The translations under genes and the position numbers were made by a program. Shown in pieces: positions 5,712-6,832 of a stretch of 6,832 nt of DNA (positions are counted from its first letter, which is position 1; every line of letters begins with the position of its first letter). The notes beneath the pieces are model-generated. The model worked only from the letters and a program-made list of their open reading frames with translations, was not told where the DNA came from and searched no databases. The DNA lies in assembly GCA_009778835.1 (NCBI GenBank), contig WRFK01000086.1, positions 1 through 6,832 on the forward strand, written 5' to 3'. This stretch comes from Spirochaetaceae bacterium (GTDB lineage Bacteria > Spirochaetota > Spirochaetia > CADAEX01).

Positions 5712-6372
5712 TTACAAAAATCTATCATCGTTTTTTTTCACTATATTTTTTGCAATCTCTGTTTTACTATTTTCTTTTTCTTGTGGGACTCTTAATATAA
5801 TGAACAATATGGAAACCGAGCAAATAGAACTCCATATTAAAGATATTTTTCAGGACGATATAATTAAATCATTTGAAATTCATGGATATAATTACAATAG
5901 TTTGATTATCTATTCTATTTTGCAAGAAATGTTTGAGAAATCAAATATCTATTTTTCTATGACCTATAGCGATGATAATATTACACAGGATATTATGAAA
6001 GAAATTGCAATAATAGAATCTGCAGAAAAAGCATCTTCTTTTGTAATAGAAAAATACAAAGCTGCTTTTGCAAATGGCGCAGAGACCAGCGATTCAGCAG
6101 AGAAATTATTCATACTCTCCTTTGCAACAAAACAGCTTTTAATTAATTGTGTAAAAAATATTGATCCTCTTAAAGAAGAAATTGAACAAGTAATCGAAGA
6201 AAAAAAGTGGGACATGGAATATGACGAAGAAGATGACTACGAACTGTTTTTTGACATTATTAAACTGGAAAACGGAATTTTCTATTTAAATAAAATCAAA
6301 AGAACTCTTTTAAAAAATCTTGAAGAAGTAACGAAAATAGCGGACAAAGCCCTGTCATACCAATACCATTAA
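5695..6372 (+). CDS. Putative lipoprotein of unknown function
   Basis: A TTG start at 5695 overlaps the NeuB-like gene by 17 bases and is supported by AGGA at 5684-5687, seven bases upstream. The N-terminus is a hydrophobic signal segment (residues about 10-28) ending in LLFSFSCG, with C30 as the candidate lipidated cysteine. The lipobox is loose by proteobacterial standards (phenylalanine at -2, serine at -1) but acceptable by spirochaete ones. The next in-frame ATG is codon 36 and would remove the signal. The mature 195 residues look mainly helical and acidic, with a cluster EYDEEDDYELFFD near residue 180. I recognise no domain. It is probably anchored in the periplasm or on the surface. 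Cotranscription with the NeuB-like gene may be positional rather than functional. A non-lipidated signal-anchor protein is the alternative. Confidence 0.7.
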   Translation: MIIFYNYKNLSSFFFTIFFAISVLLFSFSCGTLNIMNNMETEQIELHIKDIFQDDIIKSFEIHGYNYNSLIIYSILQEMFEKSNIYFSMTYSDDNITQDIMKEIAIIESAEKASSFVIEKYKAAFANGAETSDSAEKLFILSFATKQLLINCVKNIDPLKEEIEQVIEEKKWDMEYDEEDDYELFFDIIKLENGIFYLNKIKRTLLKNLEEVTKIADKALSYQYH

Positions 6373-6520
6373 TCTTCCCGGCTTTTGCAAGAGCTGGCGT
6401 AAGCACGTATATTCTCTTTACATATCAAAAATTGAATCAAAACGATTGTTTTATATGTTATAAAGTATAGCTTCGATAATTGGACAAGTTAATTGTTTCA
6501 GCAGTCATACTTGCATTTGA

Positions 6521-6549
6521 TTGACACCTATATAAATGTAGAGTATTTT
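6521..6549 (+). promoter_or_regulatory. Strong sigma70-type promoter candidate for the DUF3782-like gene
   Basis: A perfect TTGACA at 6521-6526 is followed after exactly 17 bases by TATTTT at 6544-6549. The expected start near 6556 would fall within the AAGGAG Shine-Dalgarno at 6554-6559, giving an unusually short leader, so the real start may differ. The rest of the 193-bp gap (6373-6520) shows no gene, RNA or clear terminator. The only other structure is a weak imperfect hairpin around 6420-6458 with ACATAT/ATATGT ends. Confidence 0.45.
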
Positions 6550-6565
6550 AAATAAGGAGTATATT

Positions 6566-6832
6566 ATGCAGGAACTATACAACGAACCTCTAACTTTTGA
6601 AAAAGTCTGGGCTGCTCTGATGGAAAACAGAGAGCAAATGAAGGAAACTGATCAGAAAATTCAGGAAACTGACCGGATAGTTAAGGAAGTTAGCAAGCAG
6701 ATAGGCAAACTGGGAAACCGCTTTGGAGAACTTGCAGAACATCTAGTTGTTCCCGGCATTATGGATAAAATCAATAACCTCGGGTTTAATTTTAGCGAGA
6801 TTACCCCAAATGGACGCAAGTTCGTAGATCCC
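6566..6832 (+). CDS. DUF3782/PD-(D/E)XK nuclease-like protein, partial (N-terminus only)
   Basis: ATG 6566 has an AAGGAG Shine-Dalgarno six bases upstream, and the frame is open for 89 codons to the window edge. After a short start (YNEPLTFEKVWAAL) comes a probable coiled coil, residues about 18-46, with the repeated ETDQKIQETDR motif. It is followed by KLGNRFGELAEHLVVPGIMDKINNLGF. This order (heptad-like ETD repeats, then G-N-R-F-G-E-x-x-E, then the start of an alpha/beta domain) is what I know from DUF3782-type proteins predicted to have a PD-(D/E)XK nuclease fold. The catalytic D and ExK residues would lie beyond the edge and cannot be checked. Such proteins are common, often multicopy, in spirochaetes and other bacteria. 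No experimental function is known to me. Repeat count in the coiled coil often varies between copies. Confidence 0.72.
   Translation, partial: MQELYNEPLTFEKVWAALMENREQMKETDQKIQETDRIVKEVSKQIGKLGNRFGELAEHLVVPGIMDKINNLGFNFSEITPNGRKFVDP

Noticed and set aside
5964..6215. Minus-strand frame inside the lipoprotein gene
   Set aside because: Antisense shadow with no supporting start signal.
6380..6396. Short palindrome around GCTTTTGCAAGAGC as a terminator for the lipoprotein gene
   Set aside because: It leaves almost no loop and has no following T tract.

Overview
The window comes from an AT-rich bacterial genome. Several signs point to a spirochaete, probably Treponema-like. The dGTPase-like protein opens in a way I associate with Treponema homologues. 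There is a small CxxC...CxxC protein beside queH that resembles short spirochaete proteins I recall. A signal-peptide beta-barrel candidate and a lipoprotein with a loose, spirochaete-style lipobox are also present. The lineage call is an inference from memory of families; no search was run.

Layout, left to right. Bases 1-874 (minus) hold the N-terminal 291 codons of an HD-domain dNTP triphosphohydrolase (dgt-like), which runs off the left edge. A strong intrinsic terminator (928-959) separates it from 979-2040 (minus), a secreted probable outer-membrane beta-barrel. A 129-bp divergent promoter region follows. It drives a two-gene plus-strand operon: a carbon-nitrogen hydrolase (2170-2958) and an adenylate-kinase-fold nucleotide kinase with a short LID (2980-3624). 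This operon converges on queH (3702-4298, minus), which overlaps an upstream zinc-ribbon-like small gene (4237-4455, minus). The convergent gap carries two adjacent inverted repeats: one AT-only, and one GC-rich that probably ends the queH transcript. A second divergent promoter region (4456-4550) leads to a plus-strand pair: a diverged NeuB/SpsE-type sugar-acid synthase (4551-5711) and an overlapping TTG-started putative lipoprotein (5695-6372). After a 193-bp gap with a good sigma70-type promoter, an 89-codon N-terminal piece of a DUF3782/PD-(D/E)XK-like protein (6566-6832) runs off the right edge.

Functionally this is mostly a housekeeping and cell-surface neighbourhood: nucleotide metabolism (dgt, the NMP-kinase-like gene), tRNA queuosine synthesis (queH), and surface or envelope functions (barrel protein, NeuB-like enzyme, lipoprotein). 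I see no CRISPR array, insertion sequence, rRNA or tRNA. I do not see strong evidence for an undescribed multi-gene system. The most interesting items are the diverged NeuB-like enzyme with its enlarged linker, the small zinc protein coupled to queH, the short-LID kinase paired with a nitrilase-family enzyme, and the GC-rich structured element overlapping the queH stop codon.
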